Below are positions 32,030-39,737 of a DNA stretch of 44,739 bases, one piece after another. The stretch's first letter is position 1. Each line of letters starts with the position of its first letter. Position numbers and translations under genes: made by a program. A model generated the notes under the pieces. The model saw only the letters and a program-made list of their open reading frames with translations. It did no database searches and had not been told where the DNA came from. Where the stretch lies: the NCBI GenBank assembly GCA_015903945.1, contig JABMDL010000011.1:1-44739 (forward strand). Reading direction: 5' to 3'. The stretch is from Nitrospira sp. (GTDB taxonomy: Bacteria > Nitrospirota > Nitrospiria > Nitrospirales > Nitrospiraceae).

Positions 32030-32332
32030 CCCTCCGCTCCTTCTCCTTTTATTCTTTCCACAGCTTCAAACGGCCAGGCTGATCCGGCCTGTCACCTCTT
32101 CCCTTGCGAGGACGCGTGTAGAGCCTCAAGCCATTGCATAATCGACTGAATTAACAGGGATAAGGAGTGCGCACAAATCGGCGTTCGGAGGCCTTTTTCG
32201 CGCCCCCCCATGAGGGGGGTCCCGCAGTCCCCCCATTGAGGCATGGCAAACCCTGAGGGCCGAGGTAGGTTCAGTGTGCAGTGTCGATTCCACATACGGC
32301 CAGTCCAACTGACTGAAGGGAGGAAATCGACT
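32030..32332. other. Intergenic stretch with hairpins, no gene seen
   Basis: Between the PEP mutase and the next PilZ-type gene. It holds a weak hairpin (CAGGC/GCCTG, 32075-32091) with no T run after it, and a C6/G6 hairpin at 32204-32219. An ATG at 32243 is in frame with the PilZ-type gene and would add 30 residues. I see no separate gene. Confidence 0.5.
32204..32219. repeat. C6-ATGA-G6 hairpin
   Basis: CCCCCCATGAGGGGGG forms a perfect 6-bp stem with a four-base loop. A related CCCCCCATTGAGG follows 14 bp later. It lies about 115 bp upstream of the PilZ-type start; it may be part of its leader or end transcription from the left. Confidence 0.45.
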
Positions 32333-32632
32333 ATGAAACATCTCAACCTCACCTTTTCCGGCATGGACGCCAAGGAAATGTTGATCGAGACCGGGGTCGT
32401 GACGGACCTGTGTCAAGACGGGATCGGCATCCACGCCCAACGGGCACTCAAACCCGGGATGGAACTCGCCCTCCTTATCGGTTGTCCAGACTCTGACGAC
32501 CATATGTGTATTCCTGAAGCTCGGGTGGCCTGGGCGAGCGGGGACTACTTTGGCGTCTCTACCCGAACGATGACACCCGAGGACTGTGAAAAGCTCCGTC
32601 AGATGTTTGTATCGGCACGCTGTCAATCGTAG
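32333..32632 (+). CDS. PilZ-type protein lacking the N-terminal arginine motif
   Basis: Protein of 99 residues resembling the beta-barrel of PilZ: VVTDLCQDGIGIHAQ carries the second motif in altered form (D-L-C instead of D-x-S), then GMELALLIG, ARVAWASGDYFGVSTR and a C-terminal helix, parallel to the next PilZ gene. The start MKHLNLTFSG has no R-x3-R motif, so cyclic di-GMP binding is doubtful. A ribosome site (GGGAGG) about 9 nt before ATG 32333 supports this start. The in-frame extension from 32243 contains an Arg-rich GRGRFSVQCRF that could replace the missing motif, but its own ribosome site is badly spaced. Confidence 0.7.
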   Translation: MKHLNLTFSGMDAKEMLIETGVVTDLCQDGIGIHAQRALKPGMELALLIGCPDSDDHMCIPEARVAWASGDYFGVSTRTMTPEDCEKLRQMFVSARCQS

Positions 32633-32753
32633 AGAGTTTCGTGATCAAGCAGGAGGTCTGTCTGTCATCGGCCCACGAGAGGAGGGAAAACCCCAGTGGG
32701 GTCCGTGGAACAATCATTAGGAGTCGCCGCTTGTGTAACCAGGAGGTCCCATC

Positions 32754-33134
32754 ATGAAACAACTGGCAATCGTCAAACGATCCGAGCCATTCCCCTCTGC
32801 GTCAACAGAACGGCGAGGCAACCCTCGTCTCCCCGTCTCCTTCAAACTGATGTATTCGGCTATCACCAGAGGCGATGTCCTTATTGGAGACGGGACTGTC
32901 GTTGATCTCTCCAAGGACGGCTTAGGGATTCGGGGGGATTATCCGGTCCGAGCCGGAATGGAGTTGACCATGTTTCTCTATCTCCCGGACGGCAATGATC
33001 CTCTGTTCGTTCTCGAAGCCAATGTCGCCTGGACTTCAGGGAACCTCTTTGGGGTCGAGTTCAAGAAGTTGTGCCTTCGCGAAGGAAACCGACTGCAGTC
33101 GTTCCTTCGGACCCAGGCTGACATCGAGGTTTGA
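32754..33134 (+). CDS. PilZ domain protein
   Basis: Protein of 126 residues with both cyclic di-GMP motifs: ERRGNPRLPVSF near residue 19 (R-x3-R) and VVDLSKDGLGIRG near 49 (D-x-S-x2-G). The barrel ends with NVAWTSGNLFGVEFKKL and a C-terminal helix. A strong ribosome site, AGGAGG, precedes the ATG by 7 nt. It follows the motif-poor PilZ-type gene by 121 bp and is about 35% similar to it by eye, so the two may be a duplicated pair. A hairpin follows its stop. Confidence 0.88.
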   Translation: MKQLAIVKRSEPFPSASTERRGNPRLPVSFKLMYSAITRGDVLIGDGTVVDLSKDGLGIRGDYPVRAGMELTMFLYLPDGNDPLFVLEANVAWTSGNLFGVEFKKLCLREGNRLQSFLRTQADIEV

Positions 33135-33159
33135 CCGCCCGTTGAAAACCATCAGGTGC

Positions 33160-33178
33160 GCGTCCGAGGAGCGGACGC
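33160..33178 (+). terminator. GC-rich hairpin after the PilZ gene
   Basis: GCGTCCG and CGGACGC form a perfect 7-bp stem around AGGAG, 25 nt after the PilZ stop. No run of T follows, so a classic intrinsic terminator is not shown. Confidence 0.35.
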
Positions 33179-33226
33179 CTCCGTTCTAACCACCTCGTTG
33201 GGTAGAGAGTCCCCATCGGCCGCGGT

Positions 33227-33316
33227 CTACTCATCTTCCTCGACGACACTCTTCACCTCTCCCATATCCCCATTCACGAAAATCACCGGGATGTTTGCCT
33301 TCAGAGAAATGTGCAT
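33227..33316 (-). CDS. Possible 29-residue small protein, divergent from tetR
   Basis: An ATG with GAGG 5 nt upstream opens a 29-codon frame ending in TAG. The peptide contains IPVIFVNGDMGEVKSVVEED, a natural-looking mix with a hydrophobic strand and an acidic tail. The ribosome site overlaps the palindrome proposed as the TetR operator, so it could be controlled with the efflux genes. I know no family match. It may equally be the tail of a decayed gene or chance. Confidence 0.3.
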   Translation of the reverse strand: MHISLKANIPVIFVNGDMGEVKSVVEEDE

Positions 33317-33317
33317 G

Positions 33318-33333
33318 CTAGCCTCAAGGTTAG
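33318..33333. promoter_or_regulatory. Palindromic operator candidate of the TetR-RND operon
   Basis: CTAGCCTCAAGGTTAG has the symmetric form CTA-n-CCT-n-n-AGG-n-TAG (six of eight base pairs symmetric), 16 nt before the tetR start. An overlapping TAGTAACTA adds further symmetry. This is the usual site for self-repression by TetR proteins that control pumps. Confidence 0.5.
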
Positions 33334-33349
33334 TAACTACTCACTCACT

Positions 33350-34000
33350 ATGAAACGACCGCACATCGTATCACCTCGGTCATCGCGAGTGTCAGGCCCG
33401 GAGCGTCAGGCCAACCTGATCGGTACCGCCGCCTCCCTGTTCGCCTCCAACGGTTTCGAGGGGACGACGACGAAGGAAATTGCGAAGGCGGCCGGTGTGA
33501 GTGAAGCGCTACTCTTCAAACATTTTCCCACCAAGCGTGCACTCTATGCCGCCATCCTTGAGGAGAAAGCGCACTATGCGGGGCTGCGGGAAGCCGCAGA
33601 AGAAGCCGCGAGGAACAACGACGATGCCCGGTTGTTCACACTGTTGGCCGGTTCTCGAATCAGAAAAGGGGCGGACCCGACGCTGCTCCGGCTGCTGCTC
33701 TTCAGCGCCTTGGAAGGCCACGAGCTGTCCGATATGTTTTTCCGGCGGCAATACAGCATGTTTTATGACCTGCTGGCACACTACATCGGCCGACGGATTG
33801 AGGACGGTGCCTTTCGTCCGGTCGATCCGCGGCTGGCCGCCAGAGCTTTCTTCGGTATCATCGTCCACCACAGGCTTCTGCACGACATCTTCGGGCTGCC
33901 CATGCATCGAACCCACGAGGAGACCGTGAACGAATATGTGTCTCTGTTTCTCAACGGCCTCGTCCAACCCACTAGTCCTACTGGACGGATGCACTCATGA
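33350..34000 (+). CDS. TetR family transcriptional regulator
   Basis: Repressor of 216 residues. The N-terminal helix-turn-helix reads AASLFASNGFEGTTTKEIAKAAGVSEALLFKHFPTK (landmarks near residues 27-62), followed by the ligand-binding helical domain with LLLFSALEGHELSDMFF and FFGIIVHHRLLHDIFG. It heads an operon with the adaptor and RND pump genes; its stop overlaps the adaptor start by 4 nt (ATGA). It probably represses the operon through the palindrome just upstream and releases it when a pump substrate binds. The ATG at 33350 was chosen over an upstream in-frame codon at 33311 that lies inside the operator. Confidence 0.9.
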   Translation: MKRPHIVSPRSSRVSGPERQANLIGTAASLFASNGFEGTTTKEIAKAAGVSEALLFKHFPTKRALYAAILEEKAHYAGLREAAEEAARNNDDARLFTLLAGSRIRKGADPTLLRLLLFSALEGHELSDMFFRRQYSMFYDLLAHYIGRRIEDGAFRPVDPRLAARAFFGIIVHHRLLHDIFGLPMHRTHEETVNEYVSLFLNGLVQPTSPTGRMHS

Positions 34001-35172
34001 ACCGCGTCATACGCCATCCGTTTGTCACTCTGGGCGTCATCCTCGTGATCACAGTCGCCGCCTTGGTGGCCGTCCGCCTTACCACCGGCGCCAAGACCGA
34101 CCCACGCAAAGCCCGTCTCATTACGGTGGGGACCGTGTCGCCCGTCAAGGAAGATCTCGACATCCGCCTCAGCTTTACGGCGGACGTGACCCCCAACCAA
34201 GTCGTCAACCTGTTCTCGCGCGTGGACGGCTATATCGCCAAGCTGCATGCGGACAAAGGTGATTTCGTGAAACGCCATCAGCTGCTGATCGAGATCGACC
34301 ATACAGACTATCAGCACGCCGTCGATCAGGCGAAGGCCAACCTTGCCGCAGCCCATGCCAGAGTGGCGCAGCAGCACGCGGCCTTGCGCCACGCGACGCT
34401 CACCCTCGATCGCATGAAGGCCCTGATCAAAGACCAGTTCGTCTCGCAGCAGGATCTGGACAATGCGCAGGTCACATTCGACGCCGCTGTGGCCGTTTTG
34501 GAGTCGCTGCACGCGCAAGTTACGCAGCTGGAGGTTGCTCTCGCGCAAACGGAGACCAACCTGGCTTATTCATACATTCGAGCCCCGTTTGCCGGATATG
34601 TCGCCGAGCGGAATTTGGACACCGGAGCCTATGTCACCGGCGCCACCGCCAGCACCTCGACGATGTCGCGCGGGATGTTGAGCCTGCATGACATCGACAC
34701 AGTTCGTGTCCTGATCGAAGTCGTCGAGAAAGACATCCCGCTGATCAAGATCGGGCAGAAAGCCGAATTGCGGGCGGAGGCTTATCCTGACCAGGTGTTC
34801 GAAGGAACGGTGACGCGTATCCTCCACGCGCTCAATCGCGCGACCCGCACGATGACGGTCGAGATCGACTTACCGAACAAGGATCGTCGGTTAAAAGGGG
34901 GCATGTTCGCCCGTGTCGAAGTCATGGTGGGGACCCATCGCGACGCCGTGCAAATTCCTATCGATGCGGTGAGCCGGCTGGAGGAAGCGCAGTACGTCTT
35001 CGTCGTGCGCGATGGGAAGGCTCAGCGGGTGAACGTCGAGATCGGAGCCCGCAAAGAGAACCGTGTTGAAATCATCAAAGGCCTGTCCGGCGATGAAGCA
35101 GTCATCGTGTCCGGCAAAGACCTCGTGCACGACGGCACCCCGGTCCAGGCACAACCGCTCCCTCAGTCGTGA
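33997..35172 (+). CDS. RND efflux periplasmic adaptor (MFP/HlyD family)
   Basis: Protein of 391 residues with one N-terminal membrane anchor (about 8-29). The lipoyl/barrel-sandwich half-motifs are LFSRVDGYIAKLHADKGDFV near 68 and IRAPFAGYVAERNLDTGAYV near 192, separated by a coiled-coil hairpin rich in A, Q and L. A beta-barrel and a membrane-proximal domain follow. It links the inner-membrane RND pump with an outer-membrane TolC-type channel. It is translationally coupled to tetR (4-nt overlap) and followed by the pump gene after 119 bp. No channel gene is in the window. Confidence 0.93.
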   Translation: MNRVIRHPFVTLGVILVITVAALVAVRLTTGAKTDPRKARLITVGTVSPVKEDLDIRLSFTADVTPNQVVNLFSRVDGYIAKLHADKGDFVKRHQLLIEIDHTDYQHAVDQAKANLAAAHARVAQQHAALRHATLTLDRMKALIKDQFVSQQDLDNAQVTFDAAVAVLESLHAQVTQLEVALAQTETNLAYSYIRAPFAGYVAERNLDTGAYVTGATASTSTMSRGMLSLHDIDTVRVLIEVVEKDIPLIKIGQKAELRAEAYPDQVFEGTVTRILHALNRATRTMTVEIDLPNKDRRLKGGMFARVEVMVGTHRDAVQIPIDAVSRLEEAQYVFVVRDGKAQRVNVEIGARKENRVEIIKGLSGDEAVIVSGKDLVHDGTPVQAQPLPQS

Positions 35173-35200
35173 GTGCCGAGGACTGAGGGCCGAGTGAACT
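35163..35200. repeat. Short-word repeat (GAGTGCCGAGGACTGAG-type)
   Basis: GTGAGTGCCGAGGACTGAGG is followed by GCCGAGTGAACTG, repeating GCCGAG and GTGA words, at the start of the 119-bp gap between the adaptor and pump genes. Confidence 0.3.
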
Positions 35201-35291
35201 GCCAGTGTAGACGGATACACGTGAATCGAATGGGCACCAGCATCATGCTCTTATTCTCAACACTCAACACTCATTTTTCGGCACGACTTGT

Positions 35292-38200
35292 ATGTGGCTA
35301 ACGCTGCTCGCATTACGCAATCGTATCGGCATTTTGATGCTGTCGCTCGCGATGGTGGTGCTAGGCATCACGTCGCTCCAGCGGCTGCCGATCGATCTGT
35401 TCCCGCAGATCCAAATACCCGTCGCCTTCGTCGGCGTCATCTATAAGGGCGCTCCTCCGCTCGACATTGAGCAAAGCGTCGTCTACCCGATCGAGAAAGC
35501 CGTGAGCTCCGCCTCGAACGTGGAACACGTCGAATCGTTCTCCAAGCAGGGACTCGGTGCGGTCCAGATTTGGTTCAACTGGGGCGCCGACATCAACGTC
35601 GGGCAAATGGAGGTCATGCAGCGCATCACGCAGATTTTGAACAGCCTCCCGCCCGGCATTTTGCAGCCCTTCATCGTGAAATTCGACGTTTCCAACATCC
35701 CCGTCTCGTTCGTCACCGTGTCGAGCGAGGACTTGGACGAGCGCGCACTCTACGATCTGGCCTACAACACGATCGCCCCACAAATCGAACAGATCGCCAA
35801 TGTGGCCGCTGCCACTGTGGAGGGAGGAAAAATCAGGCAGATCAATGTCAGCCTCGATCCAGCACTCCTCAGCGCCCGAGGCCTCTCGATTCTCGACGTG
35901 GTCAACGCCGTCAAGGCTGCCAATGTCATTCTGCCATCGGGCAACATCAAGGCCGGCAATCTCGACTACAATGTCTTCACCAACAACCAGTTCAAGACCG
36001 TCGAACCGATCCACGACGTGATCGTCAAGCTCGACCGCCAGGGGAATCCCGTCCGAGTCCGCGACGTGGGAACGGTCGCCGACTCCTCTGACATCCAAAC
36101 GAACATCGTTCGCACCGACGGAGCCAGGGCCGTCCTCTTGCGCGTGAACAAACAGCCAATCGCCAACACGGTCGAGGTCGTCGACGCACTGCGCGCGGCG
36201 CTCCCACGAATGATCGGTGTTCCGCCTGGCGTCACACTCGGCATTTCGTTCGACCAGTCCGTCTACATCCGCCAGTCCATTCGCAACCTGACTGAACAAG
36301 CGCTCCACGGCTCGCTCCTTGCCGCGGCCGTCATCTTGATATTTTTGCGCAATTTCACCAGCACGATGATTATCTCCGTGTCTATTCCCCTGTCCATCCT
36401 CGTGACCTTCATCGTGCTGTATTTGAGCGGACAGACGCTGAATGTGTTCACGCTGGGAGGACTCGCGCTCGGCATCGGCCGCCTCGTCGACGATTCCATC
36501 GTGGAACTGGAGAATATCCAGCGTCACTTGAACACCGGCGCGCGACGCTGGGACGCGATTTTGGAGGCCGCCCGCGAGGTGGCCATGCCGATTTTCGCCT
36601 CGACGGTGACGACCGTCGTGGTGTTTCTCCCGATGTTCTTCATCGTCGGTATTACGCGCCTCCTGCTGATTCCCTTGACGGTGACCATCGCCATCGCGTT
36701 GTTCACGTCGTTTTTTATTTCGCGCACGGTCACACCGGCCCTGTGCTACAAGTTTTTAAAACCCGAGCAGGAAGCCCATCGGACCATGCCTCGCTGGTTC
36801 GTCCAACTGATGGACTGGAGCCGCGCGCGCTACGACGCGCTCGACAAGGGTTATGAGGACTCGTTACGGTGGGTCTTGGGGCATCGCCGAATCTTTATCG
36901 CGGCCGTCCTGCTGATCTTCTCCGGCTCACTCATGCTGGTGCCCTTGATCGGCACTGAATTTCTGCCGGTGTCGGACGAGAGCCAATTCCGGATCGTCCT
37001 GCGCGCACCGGTCGGCCAGCGGGTCGAAAAAACTGAGCAACAAGTCGCCGAGGTCGAGCGCGTACTTCGCGAGCAGATCCCCCCCGAGGAGTTGGAAACG
37101 ATCGTCTCGAGCACAGGCGTGCTGTCACAGGGCCGGGCATCCCTGTTCAACCCCAACACCGGCCCCCATACCTCATCGATCCAGGTCTATCTGGTTCCGC
37201 CGGGCAAACGGAATAGGACCCAGGTGCAGGTCATGAACGAGGTAAGGCCGAAGATCGTCAAGCTGTTCCCCGGCGTCGCGATGTTCTTCGATCCGGGCGG
37301 TCTCGTGAAACGAGTCACCAGTTTCGGCTCACAGAAAGCCATCGATGTGGAGATCTACGGGTATGACTTTGAGACGGCGCGGGGCGTGATCGCCCGCGTC
37401 AAGGACATTATGGAGCAGATCCCCGGCTTGGCGGATATCGAACCGAGCCGGGAAGAAAACTATCCGGAAGTGAACATCACGGTCGACAGGGAAAAAGCGG
37501 CGCTCCTTGGGATCAGCGAGGCCGACGTCGCGAATACGGTGCTCTATTCCCTCAACGGGAACGGCCAGACCGATCCCATCATTTACACCGACCCGCACAA
37601 CGGCAATGAATACTTCATCAGCGCCTGGCTGGACGAGCGACACCGGAAGGATATCACCGATCTGGAGAATATTCTCCTGACCACGAAGTCCGGAGAGCCG
37701 GTGCTGCTCAAGAGCGTGGCGTCACTCAAATTGACCGCCGGCCCAGTGAAGATTGATCGGAAGTATTTTCAGCGGGTCATCCACATTACGGCCAACCCGA
37801 CGACCCGTCCGCTGGGGGACATCGCCGATGATTTGGAGTCAGCCTTCGCGACCCTCCAACTGCCGACAGGCTTCAGCATCAAACTGGCCGGGCAGATTCA
37901 GCAACAGCGGGAGACATTCCACGGCCTGCTGTTCGCGACCGCCCTCGCGCTCATGCTCGTGTACATGGTGATGGCCGCCCAGTTCAAGTCGCTCGTCGAT
38001 CCGTTCATCATCATGTTTGCCGTCCCGATGGGATTTCCCGGTGTCATTCTCATCCTGTTCCTCACCGACACGACCCTCTCCACCAGCTCCATGATGGGCA
38101 TCATCATGATGTTCGGCATCGTCGTGTCGAACGGCGTCTTGCTGGTCGACTACACGAACGTGCTGCGCCGCAAGGGCCGGCTGCTGCTCGATGCCGTGGT

Positions 38201-38477
38201 CACTGCCTCACGGACCCGCCTCAGACCGATCCTTATGACCTCGCTGGCGACGGTCTTCGGCTTGATCCCGATGGCCATCGGCTTCGGAACCGGAGGAGAG
38301 ACCAACGCGCCGCTCGCGCGCGCGGTGGTGGGAGGCCTGAGCGTCTCCACGCTCCTGACGCTGTTCTTGGTTCCGACGATGTATGTCATCGTGGAAGAAC
38401 GGATTCGACGAAAACTGGAGGACAGGCAGGAGGACGGAGGACCTACACCCGTTAGCACAGCAGGTGAGACGACCTAG
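35292..38477 (+). CDS. RND efflux pump, inner-membrane transporter (AcrB-like)
   Basis: Protein of 1061 residues with the RND layout: twelve membrane helices in two halves and two large periplasmic loops. LPIDLFPQIQIPV near residue 35 and LIGTEFLPVSDESQF near 555 mark the start of each loop. The proton-relay pair in the fourth helix is present as VDDSIVELEN (D400, D401), which separates it from heavy-metal exporters. The tenth-helix lysine of AcrB (K940) is replaced by Ser (GIVVSNGVL, S946), as in some uncharacterised RND groups. Substrates cannot be told from the sequence. No ribosome site is obvious before the ATG. Confidence 0.93.
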   Translation: MWLTLLALRNRIGILMLSLAMVVLGITSLQRLPIDLFPQIQIPVAFVGVIYKGAPPLDIEQSVVYPIEKAVSSASNVEHVESFSKQGLGAVQIWFNWGADINVGQMEVMQRITQILNSLPPGILQPFIVKFDVSNIPVSFVTVSSEDLDERALYDLAYNTIAPQIEQIANVAAATVEGGKIRQINVSLDPALLSARGLSILDVVNAVKAANVILPSGNIKAGNLDYNVFTNNQFKTVEPIHDVIVKLDRQGNPVRVRDVGTVADSSDIQTNIVRTDGARAVLLRVNKQPIANTVEVVDALRAALPRMIGVPPGVTLGISFDQSVYIRQSIRNLTEQALHGSLLAAAVILIFLRNFTSTMIISVSIPLSILVTFIVLYLSGQTLNVFTLGGLALGIGRLVDDSIVELENIQRHLNTGARRWDAILEAAREVAMPIFASTVTTVVVFLPMFFIVGITRLLLIPLTVTIAIALFTSFFISRTVTPALCYKFLKPEQEAHRTMPRWFVQLMDWSRARYDALDKGYEDSLRWVLGHRRIFIAAVLLIFSGSLMLVPLIGTEFLPVSDESQFRIVLRAPVGQRVEKTEQQVAEVERVLREQIPPEELETIVSSTGVLSQGRASLFNPNTGPHTSSIQVYLVPPGKRNRTQVQVMNEVRPKIVKLFPGVAMFFDPGGLVKRVTSFGSQKAIDVEIYGYDFETARGVIARVKDIMEQIPGLADIEPSREENYPEVNITVDREKAALLGISEADVANTVLYSLNGNGQTDPIIYTDPHNGNEYFISAWLDERHRKDITDLENILLTTKSGEPVLLKSVASLKLTAGPVKIDRKYFQRVIHITANPTTRPLGDIADDLESAFATLQLPTGFSIKLAGQIQQQRETFHGLLFATALALMLVYMVMAAQFKSLVDPFIIMFAVPMGFPGVILILFLTDTTLSTSSMMGIIMMFGIVVSNGVLLVDYTNVLRRKGRLLLDAVVTASRTRLRPILMTSLATVFGLIPMAIGFGTGGETNAPLARAVVGGLSVSTLLTLFLVPTMYVIVEERIRRKLEDRQEDGGPTPVSTAGETT

Positions 38478-38489
38478 CAGGCCTCTTGT

Positions 38490-38825
38490 TTACCGGCCGA
38501 TGCCTGGGAACAACGACTTCAGCTGCATCGCCAGGCTGATGTCCCCGTCGATTTGTACGCGTCCCGACATCGCCATCGCCATACCGCTGATCTGGCCGTT
38601 GAGCAGCCTGATGCAATCGTCTCCATCCATGGAGAGCGTGACATGCGGATCGGCATGGATGCCCTCTTTCATCTCGCAGGCTCCATCTTGGATGAGCAGG
38701 TGATAGTGTCCTCCCCGCTCTCCTTTCAAATGGAACTGATAGACCGCGTCGAGGTCCTCGGCTGCGTCCTTATTGAGCATGGACGGGAGAGATTCCAGCC
38801 ACTCTTTAGGTGTTTTGGGTCTCAT
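38490..38825 (-). CDS. SCP2 sterol-binding domain protein
   Basis: Protein of 111 residues covering one SCP2-like domain: PKTPKEWLESLPSMLN at the start, YQFHLKGERGGHYHLLIQDGAC, ADPHVTLSMDGDDCIRLLNGQISGMAMAMSGRVQIDGD near the middle (landmarks) and MQLKSLFPG at the end. Bacterial SCP2 proteins bind lipids or act as modules of larger enzymes. It is convergent with the RND gene (12 bp between stops). The ATG at 38825 was chosen since MRPKTPKEW fits the domain; an in-frame GTG at 38876 would add a hydrophobic 17-residue start. Confidence 0.85.
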   Translation of the reverse strand: MRPKTPKEWLESLPSMLNKDAAEDLDAVYQFHLKGERGGHYHLLIQDGACEMKEGIHADPHVTLSMDGDDCIRLLNGQISGMAMAMSGRVQIDGDISLAMQLKSLFPGIGR

Positions 38826-38908
38826 CGGGAATACGCAAGTGAGGAATAGCTGAAGCAGCAGGGGCCGCGGGATCACGGCCCCCGCCGGTTCACATGCAGG
38901 CGACGACC

Positions 38909-39349
38909 TCAGTACCGAAGTGTCGCTGTGGCTGTGCTTCGCCGGGCGCCGAAAAATTCCTTCGAGAAGGACTCGACGACCGCCGGGTCGTATCCTTTGC
39001 AGCTGAAAATGTCGAGATAGGCATTGTTGGTGTCATTAGCGAAATGGCCGCTGATCAGTGACGTCGAGATCAGCTGCACCATGGAATACCCGGCAACGCG
39101 GCCTTCACCGAAATCAACCACCTGGCATTCGCCGAAACGCTTCATGCCGATCAGCTCACAGAGCTCGACGACGTATCGCTTAATGTAATCGGCATCACGA
39201 ATCGAATCGGGGTTGCAATCCTGGAGGTCGACGGCGGTGCAGAGTCCCCATGCCTTGCCTTCGCCCACCATCTCCTGGACAGAGAGCGAAGCAGCCACGG
39301 GGGCGCTGGTTGGAAAGATCGCGGACTCGGAACTAGCCGAGATACTCAT
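38909..39349 (-). CDS. Divergent S-adenosylmethionine decarboxylase (SpeD/SpeH) homologue
   Basis: Protein of 146 residues. The core matches the class 1B AdoMet decarboxylase fold: GKAWGLCTAVDLQDCNPDSI near residue 31, then TSLISGHF and AYLDIFSC. In SpeH of Thermotoga maritima the self-cleaving Ser63, His68 and Cys83 lie at +0, +5 and +20; here S97, H102 and C117 keep that spacing exactly. The residues around the cleavage site differ (T96-S97-L98 instead of Glu-Ser-His), so substrate preference may differ too. It has a 30-residue Ser/Ala-rich start. An extended -10 promoter lies about 60 bp upstream. It is not next to spermidine synthase. Confidence 0.75.
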   Translation of the reverse strand: MSISASSESAIFPTSAPVAASLSVQEMVGEGKAWGLCTAVDLQDCNPDSIRDADYIKRYVVELCELIGMKRFGECQVVDFGEGRVAGYSMVQLISTSLISGHFANDTNNAYLDIFSCKGYDPAVVESFSKEFFGARRSTATATLRY

Positions 39350-39409
39350 AGAGGTTAGTACCTTTCTGTGAGAAGGTTAGAACACCGGACACAATTGCTG
39401 GCTGGCTGC

Positions 39410-39418
39410 ACTATACCA
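39410..39418 (-). promoter_or_regulatory. Extended -10 promoter of the SpeD-like gene
   Basis: TGGTATAGT on the minus strand is an extended -10 (TG-n-TATAGT). No good -35 is seen. The predicted start near 39403 gives a leader of about 54 nt. Confidence 0.45.
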
Positions 39419-39494
39419 CGATTTTGAAATGACGCACGGTCGGCGGCAAGATTTTTTTCGCTCGGCCTTCGTCGCCTTGTACACGCGCTTTCGG

Positions 39495-39524
39495 TTGACA
39501 AGGTTTGCGGCCCTCGGAGACAAT
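39495..39524 (+). promoter_or_regulatory. Leaderless-type promoter of a small zinc protein gene
   Basis: TTGACA (39495-39500) and GACAAT (39519-39524) are 18 bp apart, 7 bases before the ATG at 39532. Confidence 0.45.
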
Positions 39525-39531
39525 GCCCGCC

Positions 39532-39711
39532 ATGACTGCGCCTCACAACGCCTCCCCGACCGACCTCCCCGACCGGCTCTGTACCTGGTGCCGCGTTCCG
39601 ATGAAGAAGCGCCTGGTCGGCGGCAACCAGTTTGTCCATTACACCTGCCCGAAATGCATCTTTCAGCACACCACGAGACTGGGACTCAAACCGGTCGCGC
39701 CCAAACATTGA
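39532..39711 (+). CDS. Small zinc-ribbon-like protein
   Basis: Protein of 59 residues with two Cys pairs: CTWCRVP near residue 18 and CPKCIFQ near 40, spaced like a zinc ribbon, with VGGNQFVHYTC between. Function unknown; such proteins often act as regulators or adaptors. The ATG at 39532 was chosen; the ATG at 39523 overlaps the proposed -10. The gene is convergent with the DUF1499 gene. Confidence 0.6.
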   Translation: MTAPHNASPTDLPDRLCTWCRVPMKKRLVGGNQFVHYTCPKCIFQHTTRLGLKPVAPKH

Positions 39712-39737
39712 GCGAGTCTCCGCCCCGGATGTTCAGC

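Noticed and set aside
32075..32091. Terminator after the PEP mutase gene
   Set aside because: The stem is only five base pairs (CAGGC/GCCTG) and no T run follows.
35361..36527. A 388-codon open frame on the minus strand inside the RND pump gene
   Set aside because: Acidic, Asp/Val/Gly-rich product that mirrors the codon pattern of the pump; no start signal and no family features.
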